Source of the DNA: Lautropia sp.
GTDB lineage: Bacteria; Pseudomonadota; Gammaproteobacteria; Burkholderiales; Burkholderiaceae_E
DNA: 64,000 bases
NCBI GenBank assembly: GCA_030523825.1
Contig: JAUNHU010000001.1
Span: forward strand, 50,383-114,382
Direction: 5' to 3'
Within the stretch, counting starts at the first letter, position 1. Every line of letters begins with the position of its first letter. This document shows, one piece after another, positions 63,168 to 64,000 of the stretch. The notes under the pieces were generated by a model, which searched no databases, was not told the DNA's origin, and saw only the letters and a program-made list of their open reading frames with translations. A program made the position numbers and the translations under genes.

Positions 63168-63523
63168 GGCGTTTTCATTCGGCCTGTAACGGACTCGCTC
63201 CCGGATGCCCCCTGCAGAGGCCGGTGAGGGCTGCCTTTCACTGTGTCCGGCCGGCAGATCTGCCCGCCGGGCCGGTCTGCCCCCTGACGCCAGCCCCCTT
63301 CGCTTCGCCGCGATGGCTGGCGGGCCAATACCAGCCAGTCGCACCCTCCTGCGTCAGAGCGATACGCTCACGCTACACACGCTTGGGGGAATTTCCCACA
63401 ATACGCGATCCGGTTCGTTATCATCCGTGCGGCTGCCATGCCGGGTGGCATCATGAAACCAGTCGTGCCACGTGGATCTGCTCTCAGACGATACGGCAGG
63501 CCGACGAGATGAGGAGTAACTGC
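63168..63523. other. Intergenic region before proC
   Basis: 356 bp without a supportable ORF. It contains a perfect 12-bp palindrome GGCAGATCTGCC (63253-63264), embedded in a longer imperfect G+C inverted repeat (63248-63275) that might terminate the sugar-kinase transcript, though no T-run follows. A strong ribosome-binding site GAGGAG (63511-63516) belongs to proC. Confidence 0.4.
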
Positions 63524-64000
63524 ATGAGCATCAAGGCCCTTTTCCTGGGATATGGCCGGATGGGCGCTGCACTGGGCGAAGCCTGGATCGGTGCGGGGCT
63601 GGTGTCCGAGATCGACGCCGTCGACCCTTTCCGCGCGCAGGATGTCCAGGCACGCATCCATCGGCAGGCAGCCGACCTCCCCTCCACGGCCTACGATCTG
63701 GTGGTGATGGCGGTGAAACCCGCGATTGCCCGTGATGCCCTGCGTGCGCTGCCCCAAGCCCAGCTGGCCAATGCCACGCTGGTTTCGGTCATGGCCGGTG
63801 TCGGCATCGACACGCTGAAGTCCGCCATGCCCCTGCAGCGCCCGGTGGTGCGCAGCATGCCCAACACCCCGGTCATGGTGAATCAGGGCTGCACGGGTCT
63901 CTATGCCGCTGCCGGCGAGGTTTCGCCCGAGTTGCGCGACATCATCGGCAGGCTGTTCAACACCGTGGGCAAGGCATTCTGGGTGGAAAGCGAAGAACAG
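63524..64000 (+). CDS. proC: Pyrroline-5-carboxylate reductase, 5' part
   Basis: Last step of proline synthesis: NAD(P)H reduction of 1-pyrroline-5-carboxylate. The 159 codons present, still open at the window edge, begin MSIKALFLGYGRMGAALGEA with the Rossmann motif GYGRMG (residues 9-14). They continue to VMAVKPAIA (about 62-70) and VRSMPNTPVMVNQGCTGLY near residue 110, the conserved P5CR segment. A full family member has about 270 residues, so roughly 110 lie beyond the end. The ATG is preceded by GAGGAG at 8 nt. Confidence 0.93.
   Translation, partial: MSIKALFLGYGRMGAALGEAWIGAGLVSEIDAVDPFRAQDVQARIHRQAADLPSTAYDLVVMAVKPAIARDALRALPQAQLANATLVSVMAGVGIDTLKSAMPLQRPVVRSMPNTPVMVNQGCTGLYAAAGEVSPELRDIIGRLFNTVGKAFWVESEEQ

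Overview
The window looks like chromosomal DNA of a G+C-rich Gram-negative bacterium, most probably a betaproteobacterium of the order Burkholderiales. The basis is gene content and order: ubiH-dusB-fis-purH-ruvC-ruvA-ruvB, ybgC-tolQRAB-pal-cpoB, lptD-surA-ksgA divergent from amgK-murU, and glyQ-glyS-plsC followed by a YgjP-type metallopeptidase. Outer-membrane machinery (LptD, SurA, Tol-Pal, a TonB-dependent receptor) confirms a diderm envelope. I cannot name the genus. No transposase, phage gene, toxin-antitoxin pair, rRNA gene or CRISPR array was seen, and Fis is the only recognisable DNA-binding regulator encoded here.

Layout. 1-6.2 kb: dtd, a TenA-like gene, a threonate/tetronate catabolic operon (ltnD-otnK-otnC) behind a hairpin-rich leader, xthA in the convergent direction, and a DUF488 gene. 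6.3-10.3 kb: glyQS and plsC. 10.5-15.3 kb: a lactose-type cassette on the minus strand (GPH symporter and GH2 beta-galactosidase), flanked and interrupted by repeat sequences and splitting a common plsC-ygjP neighbourhood, so it is a likely acquired insertion. 15.6-20.5 kb: ygjP-like peptidase, a murA operon with a 51-codon gene and a membrane protein, and an omega-aminotransferase. 20.5-27.7 kb: ksgA, surA and lptD (minus) facing away from amgK-murU (plus), covering outer-membrane assembly and peptidoglycan recycling. 27.7-36.1 kb: ubiH-like gene, dusB-fis, purH, ruvC, an LpxR-family lipid A deacylase, and ruvAB preceded by a clear LexA box. 36.2-42.4 kb: the full Tol-Pal operon, then tRNA-Lys(UUU) with promoter and terminator. 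43-48.1 kb: assimilatory sulfite reduction (cysJ, cysI) with a cysG whose methyltransferase half is cut short. 48.7-56.6 kb: accessory metabolism, with a GMC oxidoreductase, a TonB-dependent siderophore-type receptor, a tannase-family esterase, and an aromatic-acid MFS transporter. 57-61.1 kb: a cobalamin riboswitch ahead of a BtuFCD-type ABC importer, then pseudoazurin. 61.1-64 kb: a MITE-like element, a secreted protein of 17-residue repeats, a PfkB sugar kinase, and the 5' part of proC running off the window.

Nothing here is convincingly a wholly new multi-gene system. The best leads are the 268-bp MITE-like element with 30-bp terminal repeats, a family of roughly 75-bp structured repeats that it shares with three other sites, the truncated CysG, the UbiH homologue lacking its mid-protein FAD motif, the LpxR gene lodged inside the ruv cluster, the secreted repeat protein, and a 51-codon gene translationally coupled behind murA.
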